From positions 1 through 64,000 of the forward strand of contig NZ_JHWL01000006.1 in NCBI RefSeq assembly GCF_000622085.1: 64,000 bases of DNA. The letters are read 5' to 3'. A model generated the notes under the pieces. That model made no database searches. It was not told the DNA's origin and was given only the letters and a program-made list of their open reading frames with translations. The DNA comes from Butyrivibrio proteoclasticus P6B7 (GTDB taxonomy: Bacteria; Bacillota; Clostridia; Lachnospirales; Lachnospiraceae). A program made the position numbers and the translations under genes. How positions within the stretch are numbered: the first letter of the stretch is position 1; every line of letters begins with the position of its first letter. Of the stretch, positions 17,648 through 24,228 are shown one piece after another.

Positions 17648-18148
17648 TCAATAGGCTTCGTAACCTACTTTCTGAAGTCTTGCGTCCTTAGCCACCACGC
17701 TGTCCTTAAGGGACGCTGTATACGCTTTAAGTTTAGATAGGATTTCTTTATCACTTGTTGCCAGAATCTTGGCTGCCAAAATACCTGCATTGGCTCCGCC
17801 ATTTATTGCAACTGTAGCTACAGGGATTCCTGTAGGCATCTGAACAATACTATATAATGAATCACGACCACCAAGGGAAGTTGTGTGCATTGGAATGCCA
17901 ATTACAGGCATAGGGAAAATAGCTGCACACATACCTGGCAAATGAGCTGCCATTCCTGCGCCTGCTATGATAACCTTAAAGCCCTTCTCCTCAGCTGTCT
18001 TAGCATATTCAAAAAATTCATCGGGTTCTCTGTGAGCAGATATGATTCTCATCTCATAAGAAATGCCAAGCTCCTTAAGAATATCAGCAGCCTTGGCCAT
18101 TACTGGCATATCTGAATCGCTCCCCATTACAATTCCAACCTGTGCCAT
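17648..18148 (-). CDS. purE: N5-carboxyaminoimidazole ribonucleotide mutase
   Basis: A 166-residue class I PurE, which moves the carboxyl group of N5-CAIR to make CAIR. The active-site segments MGSDSDMPVM, SAHREPDEFFEYA and GAGMAAHLPG are intact. It is the first gene of the purine run; the purine genes not seen here, including purK, purC, purF, purL and purH, must lie elsewhere. The 111-base gap upstream shows no purine riboswitch that I can recognise. Confidence 0.97.
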   Translation of the reverse strand: MAQVGIVMGSDSDMPVMAKAADILKELGISYEMRIISAHREPDEFFEYAKTAEEKGFKVIIAGAGMAAHLPGMCAAIFPMPVIGIPMHTTSLGGRDSLYSIVQMPTGIPVATVAINGGANAGILAAKILATSDKEILSKLKAYTASLKDSVVAKDARLQKVGYEAY

Positions 18149-18259
18149 GATCTTCCTCCAACAAAAAAATCAAGTATAAATCCCTAGTATAATAACACAC
18201 CACCAAATATTGTGCCACTTATTTCTTTTCTTATTATATGTGGTGTTAAATTATCGTTT

Positions 18260-18619
18260 TTACATCAAACCAATAATGAATATAAACACAACAAAAACAA
18301 ACGCCACAGAATTAAGTATTATTCCAAGATTCGGGAATAGCTTAAAAATGTCGCGTTCAAATCTGGACATGATGCCAAGCACCAGTCCAACTGCAGAAAA
18401 TAATGCCGCAACAAGAGCTGCTACGGCATATTTAGCTAGAGCCTGTCCACCATTCTTGTATGTGAAAAAAACTGCTGCCATCAGTGTGGCTACAGATAAA
18501 GCACCTAAAATTGCTGACATTATCCCCTTCTCAGGGTGTCTATTGTCAGTAAACATGTACTTTTCTCTAGACGGTTCAAACTTTTTTAACTTGGTTTTCA
18601 GGGCTTTTAAAATCTTCAT
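18260..18619 (-). CDS. Small four-helix-type membrane protein, unknown function
   Basis: A 119-residue protein with a charged N-terminus (MKILKALKTKLKKFEPSREK) and three or four hydrophobic segments (ILGALSVATLMAAVFFTY, YAVAALVAALFSAVGLVLGI and ILNSVAFVFVVFIFIIGLM). Similar Lachnospiraceae proteins are annotated only as DUF membrane proteins, as far as I recall. Its ATG overlaps the stop of the upstream 50-residue gene as ATGA, so the two are translationally coupled and probably work as a pair. Both follow pyrE in the same direction. Confidence 0.75.
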   Translation of the reverse strand: MKILKALKTKLKKFEPSREKYMFTDNRHPEKGIMSAILGALSVATLMAAVFFTYKNGGQALAKYAVAALVAALFSAVGLVLGIMSRFERDIFKLFPNLGIILNSVAFVFVVFIFIIGLM

Positions 18620-18768
18620 ATAATTATTCTTTTTCTACTTCCTAAAAGCTTGGCTCCACTAACGATAAGAAGCACTCCAGTGGCAATTCCTGCCACGATT
18701 GAGATTACTCCAAAGGCAATATTAAGTCCGCCTGTGCTACCTAATACCTTGTATGTATGCTCATCCAT
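18616..18768 (-). CDS. 50-residue membrane peptide coupled to the downstream membrane protein
   Basis: I found this short frame by hand. It begins MDEHTYKVLGSTGGLNIAFG, has one hydrophobic helix (VISIVAGIATGVLLIVSGA) and ends in the basic tail KLLGSRKRIII. AGGAGG lies 7 bases before the ATG at 18768, and the TGA overlaps the ATG of the 119-residue gene (ATGA). pyrE ends only 16 bases upstream. The good ribosome site, the exact coupling and the single-pass positive-inside topology make it a real gene despite its size. Function unknown. Confidence 0.82.
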   Translation of the reverse strand: MDEHTYKVLGSTGGLNIAFGVISIVAGIATGVLLIVSGAKLLGSRKRIII

Positions 18769-18784
18769 AGTCTAAACCTCCTGA

Positions 18785-19468
18785 TCAATCTCTTTTTGCG
18801 CCGTACTCAGCGTAGTATTCGTCGATAGACTTCTTGATATCCTTGGTCAAAAGAACTTCTCCATCGATTGGTCTGTTGTAGAGATAGCTTACAACGTCGT
18901 CCATAGTGACGATGGCATTTGCTGAAAATCCGTATCTCTCCTTGATTTCATCAAGGGCGCTCATATCTGAATCCTGGCCCTTCTCCTGTCTGTTAAGAGA
19001 AACCATAAGACCTACGATATCGCAGTCAGCCTGCTCCTGAATAATAGGCACTGTCTCCTCAATGGACTTACCTGATGTTGTAACATCCTCGATGATGAGA
19101 ACTCTGTCACCGTCGCGAAGCTTACTTCCTAAAAGGATACCCTTATCGCCGTGATCCTTGATCTCTTTTCTATTAGAGCAGTATCTGATCTCTCTGCCGT
19201 ATAATTCGCTGATAGCACAGCTTGTAACTACTGAAAGTGGAATTCCCTTATAAGCTGGTCCAAACAGAACGTCAAACTCAAGACCAAAGGTATCGTGAAT
19301 TGCTCTGGCATAATAGTTGCCAAGCTTTCTAAGCTGAGAACCTGTAACATAAGCTCCAGCGTTCATAAAGAATGGAGACTTCCTGCCGCTCTTAAGTGTA
19401 AAATCACCAAACTTAAGAACATTGCTGTCTACCATAAACTCGATAAATTCTTCCTTGTACCTTTCCAT
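18785..19468 (-). CDS. pyrE: Orotate phosphoribosyltransferase
   Basis: A 227-residue enzyme that joins orotate to PRPP to give OMP in pyrimidine synthesis. The PRPP motif VLIIEDVTTSGKS and the N-terminal FTLKSGRKSPFFMNAG are typical. I prefer ATG 19468 over the TTG at 19477 because AAGGAG is only one base from the TTG. An extended -10 element lies about 70 bases upstream. pyrF, the next enzyme in the pathway, is about 7 kb away at 26317, so the pyr genes here are dispersed. Confidence 0.96.
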   Translation of the reverse strand: MERYKEEFIEFMVDSNVLKFGDFTLKSGRKSPFFMNAGAYVTGSQLRKLGNYYARAIHDTFGLEFDVLFGPAYKGIPLSVVTSCAISELYGREIRYCSNRKEIKDHGDKGILLGSKLRDGDRVLIIEDVTTSGKSIEETVPIIQEQADCDIVGLMVSLNRQEKGQDSDMSALDEIKERYGFSANAIVTMDDVVSYLYNRPIDGEVLLTKDIKKSIDEYYAEYGAKRD

Positions 19469-19536
19469 ACCCCTCAAACTCCTTTATTTATCTATATTTC
19501 TAGTTAATAATAAATATTGCTGTAATATTCGACATC

Positions 19537-19545
19537 ATTATACCA
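19537..19545 (-). promoter_or_regulatory. Extended -10 promoter of pyrE operon
   Basis: Reading leftwards the sequence is TGGTATAAT, an extended -10 (TGnTATAAT), with no good -35 element. It lies about 70 bases ahead of the pyrE ATG. The placement suits transcription of pyrE and the two membrane-protein genes after it. Confidence 0.55.
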
Positions 19546-19635
19546 TAAATATCTGCACAGAAAAGACCTTTATGCACATTAGTTGAGCATTAGTCAAAAA
19601 TCCCGGAAGTGGCTTAGCTATTGGTCTTGTGGAAT

Positions 19636-21708
19636 TTACAGTAAGTCATAAACCGATAGCAGTGCTTCGTGAGCTCTTTTTCTTGGATGCATTGGATCTG
19701 TAATGCCGCTTGAATCAAGCTTCCTCTGGGAGTCTGCGATCATGTCAGCCAGAAGGCTCTTGTAGATCGCGGTTCCTGAATCCTTATCCTCTAGCCCCAT
19801 CTGTATTATCTCAGGCGCAAAGCCAAGACTTGATGTGGTGTAGTAATTGCCCCTAAAGGCGCTTAGAGTCTCATCTCCCGGCAGCAGCGTTGAATGTATC
19901 TTATTGGTTAAAAGAACTATGACCATGTTGTTATCTGGATCGATCATGGTAAGTGTTCCTGTAAAGCCCTGATGTCCATAGGTTCTGGAGCTTGTCACTG
20001 AGCCAAAGTACCGGTCTCTTCCGTGATCTGCCTCTCTCCACCAGCCAAGGCCATAGGTTGGAACTTCAAGACTCTTTGGCGCCACGAACTGATCAAGAAC
20101 TTCCTGTGAAAAGAACTTATTCTCACCGAAACTTCCTGTAAGCATGACGGATGCAAGGATTGCAAGATCTGAAGCATTAGAAAACATGCCTGCGTGGCCT
20201 GAAACGCCGTCCATACAATAGTAGGCATTTGGGTCGTGAACCTCTCCCCAGACAGTGTCTGTGCGGATTCCGGTGTAGTGAAGATTGCCGTCGCGGCTGT
20301 TTCCCATAAGCTCTGTAGCTACGCAGTCTTCTTTACTAAAGCCATTTTCCAGTGGATTGTAGGTCACGTGGGTAAGTCCCATGGGATCCCAGAATATTTC
20401 TTTTAGATAGTCATCAAGCCTCTTTCCTGTTATCTTCTCGATGCAGTAGCAAAGCACCATATAATCCACATCGCTGTACAGAGTCTGGGTTCCAGGCTTG
20501 TACATAAGAGGAGTCCTGCATATCTGCTTAAGAGTCTCTTCTCTTGCGGCAGCGTCTGCGCCTGTTCCTACGTAGAGGATATTTTCATTATCAGAATCAA
20601 AGTCAAAGGTGGCGTTATCGTACCTGTCATTATAGTAGTTAGGGCCTGCCGGGAATCCTCCCTGGTGCATAAGTAGGTCTTTTACGGTGACAGAGGACTT
20701 CCAGGCCTTGTTGGTCTCAAGGGATACTGCATCATACCCTTCGTAGGCGATTTCTATGGTGTCATCCGCAAACTCTTTTCCCAGAATATCAACGATTCTG
20801 GCATCCAGAGAAATCTGACCATTGGTCATAAGGTACTGGATGGCGTAGTTTACGCTGTACATCTTGGTGTTGGAAGCAAGATCATAGAGAGAATCATTGG
20901 TTACAGGGGCTTCATCCACGAGATTGCCCTTTTCGTCGTAGGTTCTTATGTTGCCCCAGCTGTTTGCATAGACCAGCTTACCATCCTTAACAATTGCAAG
21001 CTGGGCGCTGGAGAAGCCATTCTCGATGTCCGCAGTGATTATCTTGTCTATTACGTCAATGGCATCTGCTGAGATGCCGCTATCTTCAAGGGTTCCACTG
21101 ATTACAACGGGGTAAGGGATTGCGACTCTTACATTTCCACTTGTCACATCACTTACTTGGATAGAGTTGATGCCATTTACGGCGATTGCGGAAATATCTA
21201 GCTGGTAATTGTGGGAAGTTTCGATGTTATCAGTAGGAATCTGGTAACCGTTGATATATAGAGAAAAGGAATCGCAGTCGGAATCTGGGCATACATAGAT
21301 TACACCCTGGTCCTCATATCCATAGAAACTGACTCTGTTATTTACAGCATAGGTGCTGCTTGGCTTGTCCTGCCAATCCGGGAAGGAAACATCAAGCTGG
21401 AAATCGCCTGATGGGAGATTGTTGTTTGAGATTTCTGTGATAACAACATCTGCGCCTGAAGCGGGTGTTACGCCGGCTGCGTTATTTGCGGCGGATGAAT
21501 TGCCTGAATTAGTGGCATTGCTCTGGCCCGCTGCGCCATCCTGATCTGCAGCGCCATTCTGATCTGCAGCGCCATTGATATTACCTGCATTTGCGTCTTC
21601 GCTGACAGCTGATGGATCAGCGCTGCTACCATCCCCCTGAACTGCGCTGCACCCCAGCGTTGCAGCCACCAATATAACAAGTTCAATAATTGCTATCTTT
21701 CTTCTCAT
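19636..21708 (-). CDS. Lipoprotein with serine beta-lactamase/PBP-like domain
   Basis: A 690-residue lipoprotein: lipobox LGCS after a short hydrophobic signal, an Ala/Gly/Asn/Gln low-complexity linker with near-repeats of GAADQ, a small beta-domain, then a beta-lactamase-fold domain from about residue 220. The SxxK nucleophile is SNTK, the YxN-like motif is YSDVDY and the third motif is GHQGFTGT. Such enzymes (class C-like esterases, D-aminopeptidases, PBP4* types) act on cell-wall peptides or esters outside the cell; substrate is uncertain. I chose ATG 21708 because GGAGGGG lies just upstream. Confidence 0.88.
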   Translation of the reverse strand: MRRKIAIIELVILVAATLGCSAVQGDGSSADPSAVSEDANAGNINGAADQNGAADQDGAAGQSNATNSGNSSAANNAAGVTPASGADVVITEISNNNLPSGDFQLDVSFPDWQDKPSSTYAVNNRVSFYGYEDQGVIYVCPDSDCDSFSLYINGYQIPTDNIETSHNYQLDISAIAVNGINSIQVSDVTSGNVRVAIPYPVVISGTLEDSGISADAIDVIDKIITADIENGFSSAQLAIVKDGKLVYANSWGNIRTYDEKGNLVDEAPVTNDSLYDLASNTKMYSVNYAIQYLMTNGQISLDARIVDILGKEFADDTIEIAYEGYDAVSLETNKAWKSSVTVKDLLMHQGGFPAGPNYYNDRYDNATFDFDSDNENILYVGTGADAAAREETLKQICRTPLMYKPGTQTLYSDVDYMVLCYCIEKITGKRLDDYLKEIFWDPMGLTHVTYNPLENGFSKEDCVATELMGNSRDGNLHYTGIRTDTVWGEVHDPNAYYCMDGVSGHAGMFSNASDLAILASVMLTGSFGENKFFSQEVLDQFVAPKSLEVPTYGLGWWREADHGRDRYFGSVTSSRTYGHQGFTGTLTMIDPDNNMVIVLLTNKIHSTLLPGDETLSAFRGNYYTTSSLGFAPEIIQMGLEDKDSGTAIYKSLLADMIADSQRKLDSSGITDPMHPRKRAHEALLSVYDLL

Positions 21709-21778
21709 ATTCCCCTCCATACCTTTCTATTATAGCTCATCAATGGTACGGAGAAGAAAATAACTTCGAATATAATGA

Positions 21779-21916
21779 GCCATGCAGGATGATTTCCGAT
21801 TGGGCCGATGGGAGCTTGCTCACAAATCGGCACATATCGGAATCAGCCTATAAGGCGACAAGACGGATGAAATAGAATGCGTCAGCATTCTATGAATTCG
21901 CCTTGTCGCGCATGGC
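21779..21916. repeat. Branched palindromic element
   Basis: Outer pair GCCATGC / GCATGGC (21779-21785 with 21910-21916). Arm one is GATTtCCGAT / ATCGGAATC (21791-21800 with 21836-21844). Arm two is GCGACAAG / CTTGTCGC enclosing ATAGAATGC-GTCA-GCATTCTAT. It forms a three-way-junction-like fold of about 138 bases between the lipoprotein gene and the gene-poor stretch. No coding frame explains it. Confidence 0.55.
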
Positions 21917-22249
21917 GAGTGGTAATATACATTTCCCAGAGTTTACGGCTTTTTTAGAGCTTTTCAAATTTTGGATGCCAAGAAAAAAATGTGCTACGTC
22001 TTTATCTTTATTTTTTCTTTTTAAGCAGTACTGAATCCCACAAATTAGCTTGTAGGCAACTTTTGTACGCCTAATCTTACTGCTTAAAACAAGTTTTCTG
22101 TTTTTTAGCAGTATGCTTGCAACTAGATTAGTTCATCAGCTTCAATTCCTTACTGCTTTTTCTGGGAAATCATAAATACAGACGTTTGGCCCGAAGATTC
22201 TCTGCATCTTTTTGGGAGAAAATGAATAAAGAGCCGTAAAATCCTCCCT
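21917..22249. other. Gene-free, AT-rich structured stretch
   Basis: No credible gene on either strand. TTTAAGCAGTA / TACTGCTTAAA (22020-22030 with 22078-22088) encloses TAGGC / GCCTA. A second AGCAGTA / TACTGCT pair lies at 22107-22113 and 22151-22157. Long-range pairs ATTTCCCAGA / TCTGGGAAAT (21931, 22161) and TTTACGGCT / AGCCGTAAA (21942, 22232) cross each other. It could be a non-coding RNA or the remains of a mobile element; strand and promoter are unknown. Confidence 0.4.
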
Positions 22250-22494
22250 TTACTTTCTTAGTATCACCACTCGCTCCCGTTTTCCCTTATCTGCCTTGTA
22301 CACCACGTCACAGCCCTGGACAAGCTCATCTATCTCCTCCCAGTCATATGGATGGAACAGCATTCCACCGCTCTCTTGGCATCCGCAACAATCAGGTAGT
22401 CAAATACCGCATGGGCTATGACCCCGTCAAAAGAAGCATCCTCATATCCGGTATCCAATATACTTGCGACTTTAATCTCCGCAATTCTAACAAA
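22250..22494 (-). pseudogene. Decayed, frameshifted gene remnant
   Basis: Two good coding stretches lie in different frames. The upstream part reads ILDTGYEDASFDGVIAHAVF and continues DYLIVADAKRA; after a shift near positions 22365-22375 the sense continues as GMLFHPYDWEEIDELV and ends CDVVYKADKGKRERVVILRK with a stop at 22250-22252. Both halves are protein-like and acidic/hydrophobic patterned, so this looks like a broken gene lacking its own start, abutting the stop of the DUF3021 gene. I do not recognise the family. A sequencing error is the other explanation. Confidence 0.55.
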
Positions 22495-22917
22495 TCATTC
22501 TTCCCCATCCAGATTCATGAACACCTGATTGGCTTTCCTGATCTGCATAAAAAAGCTGACATAATAGACTATTGCACCTACAACATAAGGAATTGTAACA
22601 GATACGAACATATCTCTATAAGCAGATGGCGCATTCTCAGTAAAATGTCCTCCAATCCAGATAGCTGCAAACACCACTCCGATCAGTAGCAGGTACTGGC
22701 CCACAACCACAGGAACAAATGGAAAGCGCTGTAAATAGTAATGAAGCGAAAGAATAGCTGTTGCAAGAACAGAGATTCCAAGGCATGTGAAAATATTCTC
22801 AGTATAGTAGATGTCTGTAAAGCCAAGGCTCTTCTCAAAAAGAAGCTTGCCACAGACGATCAGCGTAAAGCTGACGCAGACGATAGATATGAAATTGCTT
22901 CTATTTATGAGCTTCAT
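22495..22917 (-). CDS. DUF3021-family membrane protein
   Basis: A 140-residue protein with four hydrophobic segments (FISIVCVSFTLIVCGKLLF, CLGISVLATAILSLHYYL, VVVGQYLLLIGVVFAAIWI, VTIPYVVGAIVYYVSFFM). DUF3021 proteins are typically encoded next to a LytTR regulator, as here, and are thought to act with it as a membrane-bound modulator. Its ATG overlaps the LytTR stop as ATGA. Length is standard for the family. Confidence 0.88.
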   Translation of the reverse strand: MKLINRSNFISIVCVSFTLIVCGKLLFEKSLGFTDIYYTENIFTCLGISVLATAILSLHYYLQRFPFVPVVVGQYLLLIGVVFAAIWIGGHFTENAPSAYRDMFVSVTIPYVVGAIVYYVSFFMQIRKANQVFMNLDGEE

Positions 22918-23372
22918 GGCTTCTTCCTCCCCTGGAGTTTATTAAGTGCCGCATAGAACTCCGCTCTGTAGCCTCTGTTCATAACCAGGCACTCGTCATT
23001 CTTAAGATAGATCAGGGTTCTCATATTAAGGTCACCCTGAAGCCTTTTGATTTTGTAGAGATTAACCACCGAAGACTTGCTGATTCTTACAAATCCAACC
23101 TTCTCATACTCATCGATGATTCCCTGCAGGGTCTCTTTTACCTCCACGCAGGAATCCTTAGTATATCCAAAGGTCTTTCTGTCCACGGTTTCAAAGTAGA
23201 ACATGTCCGCCAGTGGTACTGTAAGTTTCTTGCCATCTGCGGTTCCCTCGATATATTTAAGAGCAGGCCGCAACCTTTCCATCACTGCGGCAGTCTCCTC
23301 ATCTATCTCGTCGTAATGTAATTCTAAATAGTTTTCTTCTAAATCTTCTTCTCTGGTCTTAATGAACTTCAT
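22914..23372 (-). CDS. LytTR-family DNA-binding regulator without receiver
   Basis: A 152-residue regulator: a short N-terminal segment then a LytTR DNA-binding domain from about residue 45 (DMFYFETVDRKTFGYTKD, GFVRISKSSVVNLYKIKRL). It has no phosphorylation domain, which fits the LytTR/DUF3021 class where the membrane partner holds the regulator inactive. It lies 9 bases downstream of a membrane-protein gene and overlaps the DUF3021 gene. Direct repeats at 24176-24226 ahead of this operon are the likely binding sites. Confidence 0.92.
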   Translation of the reverse strand: MKFIKTREEDLEENYLELHYDEIDEETAAVMERLRPALKYIEGTADGKKLTVPLADMFYFETVDRKTFGYTKDSCVEVKETLQGIIDEYEKVGFVRISKSSVVNLYKIKRLQGDLNMRTLIYLKNDECLVMNRGYRAEFYAALNKLQGRKKP

Positions 23373-23381
23373 TGTGTCCCC

Positions 23382-24089
23382 TTACAGAATAAACATGATG
23401 CAGAGGAATAAGTATGTAAGCTTAATGTTTCTGTTTGTAAGAAGGTATGCGCCTCCGAATACAAATCCACCGATTGCTGTATAGATGCCCATTCCAAGGG
23501 ATCCCTTTGTGAACCAGTGGCCAAGGCCCCAAGTGAGACCTACAAGAATTCCTCCAAAAGGAATCTTATCATTTTTAAACCACTTTTCAAATGCGTACTG
23601 ACCAAAAACGATGATCAGGGTCACCATTACAACTTCTGCAAGATAGTAAAGATACTGCATTGGGAAAAGAACGCCGTTACTCTTAATCTCTCTTAAGACC
23701 TTGCTTCCGCCCCAATCAATCCATGTGGAGATAAGACACATTACTGTTCCAGCAATGAGAAGTACCCACTGAAGAAGAGACATCTCTTTTGCGCCCTGGA
23801 TAAGGCTCTTTTCCTCAATGTTCTTAAAAAGGTCAACGCCTGATTTCTTAGCGCACTCTCTAACAACGTACCATGCTCCGAACAGCCAAACAGCAATTGT
23901 AAGTGTCCAGTGAATGATGGTCTGGGTCATTGTAAATCCTGAGAAGTCACATCCATATAAGTTAAATTCGATTACGTAACCAAGCAAAAGCTCGAATCCG
24001 ATAAAAGCAAAAATCTCAAGTCCGTAGCTAAGGAAATCAAGTCCCTGGAAAAATCTGTTTCTGTTCTTTGCAATAGTCATTGTTTTCAT
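23382..24089 (-). CDS. Multi-pass membrane protein, possibly CPBP-like
   Basis: A 235-residue protein with about seven hydrophobic segments. Late motifs FGGILVGLTWGLGHWFTKGS and GGFVFGGAYLLTNRNI resemble the conserved helix region of CPBP (CAAX-protease/bacteriocin-processing) proteins, but I cannot show the catalytic glutamates. ATG 24089 has AAAGGAG 8 bases upstream, so I reject the longer start at 24122. First gene of the operon with LytTR and DUF3021, and so likely a target and effector of that regulator. Confidence 0.75.
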   Translation of the reverse strand: MKTMTIAKNRNRFFQGLDFLSYGLEIFAFIGFELLLGYVIEFNLYGCDFSGFTMTQTIIHWTLTIAVWLFGAWYVVRECAKKSGVDLFKNIEEKSLIQGAKEMSLLQWVLLIAGTVMCLISTWIDWGGSKVLREIKSNGVLFPMQYLYYLAEVVMVTLIIVFGQYAFEKWFKNDKIPFGGILVGLTWGLGHWFTKGSLGMGIYTAIGGFVFGGAYLLTNRNIKLTYLFLCIMFIL

Positions 24090-24175
24090 TTTAATAAGCT
24101 CCTTTTGAAGTAGTCGTTGCATTTCATATGCATACCTTACGTCAAAAGGAGCTTACTCACAATATTTATGGTGTT

Positions 24176-24226
24176 AAGTTGCAATCAGGGATGTCTAAGT
24201 TGCAAAAATCCCTCTACAAGTTACAA
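24176..24226. promoter_or_regulatory. Triple direct repeat, putative LytTR operator
   Basis: Three copies of AAGTTGCAA, AAGTTGCAA and AAGTTACAA start at 24176, 24197 and 24218, exactly 21 bp apart (two helical turns). LytTR regulators bind short direct repeats on one DNA face with about this spacing. The array lies some 90-140 bases upstream of the first gene of the LytTR operon. It is the best candidate for autoregulation. Confidence 0.75.
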
Positions 24227-24228
24227 AT

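Noticed and set aside
18149-18259. Searched for a purine riboswitch or clear regulator box ahead of purE
   Set aside because: Only a weak inverted pair CACCAC/GTGGTG and a TATACT were seen; neither matches a known purine aptamer.
21653-21720. A longer start (21720) for the beta-lactamase-fold lipoprotein
   Set aside because: The ATG at 21708 has a much better placed GGAGGGG; the extra four residues add nothing to the signal peptide.
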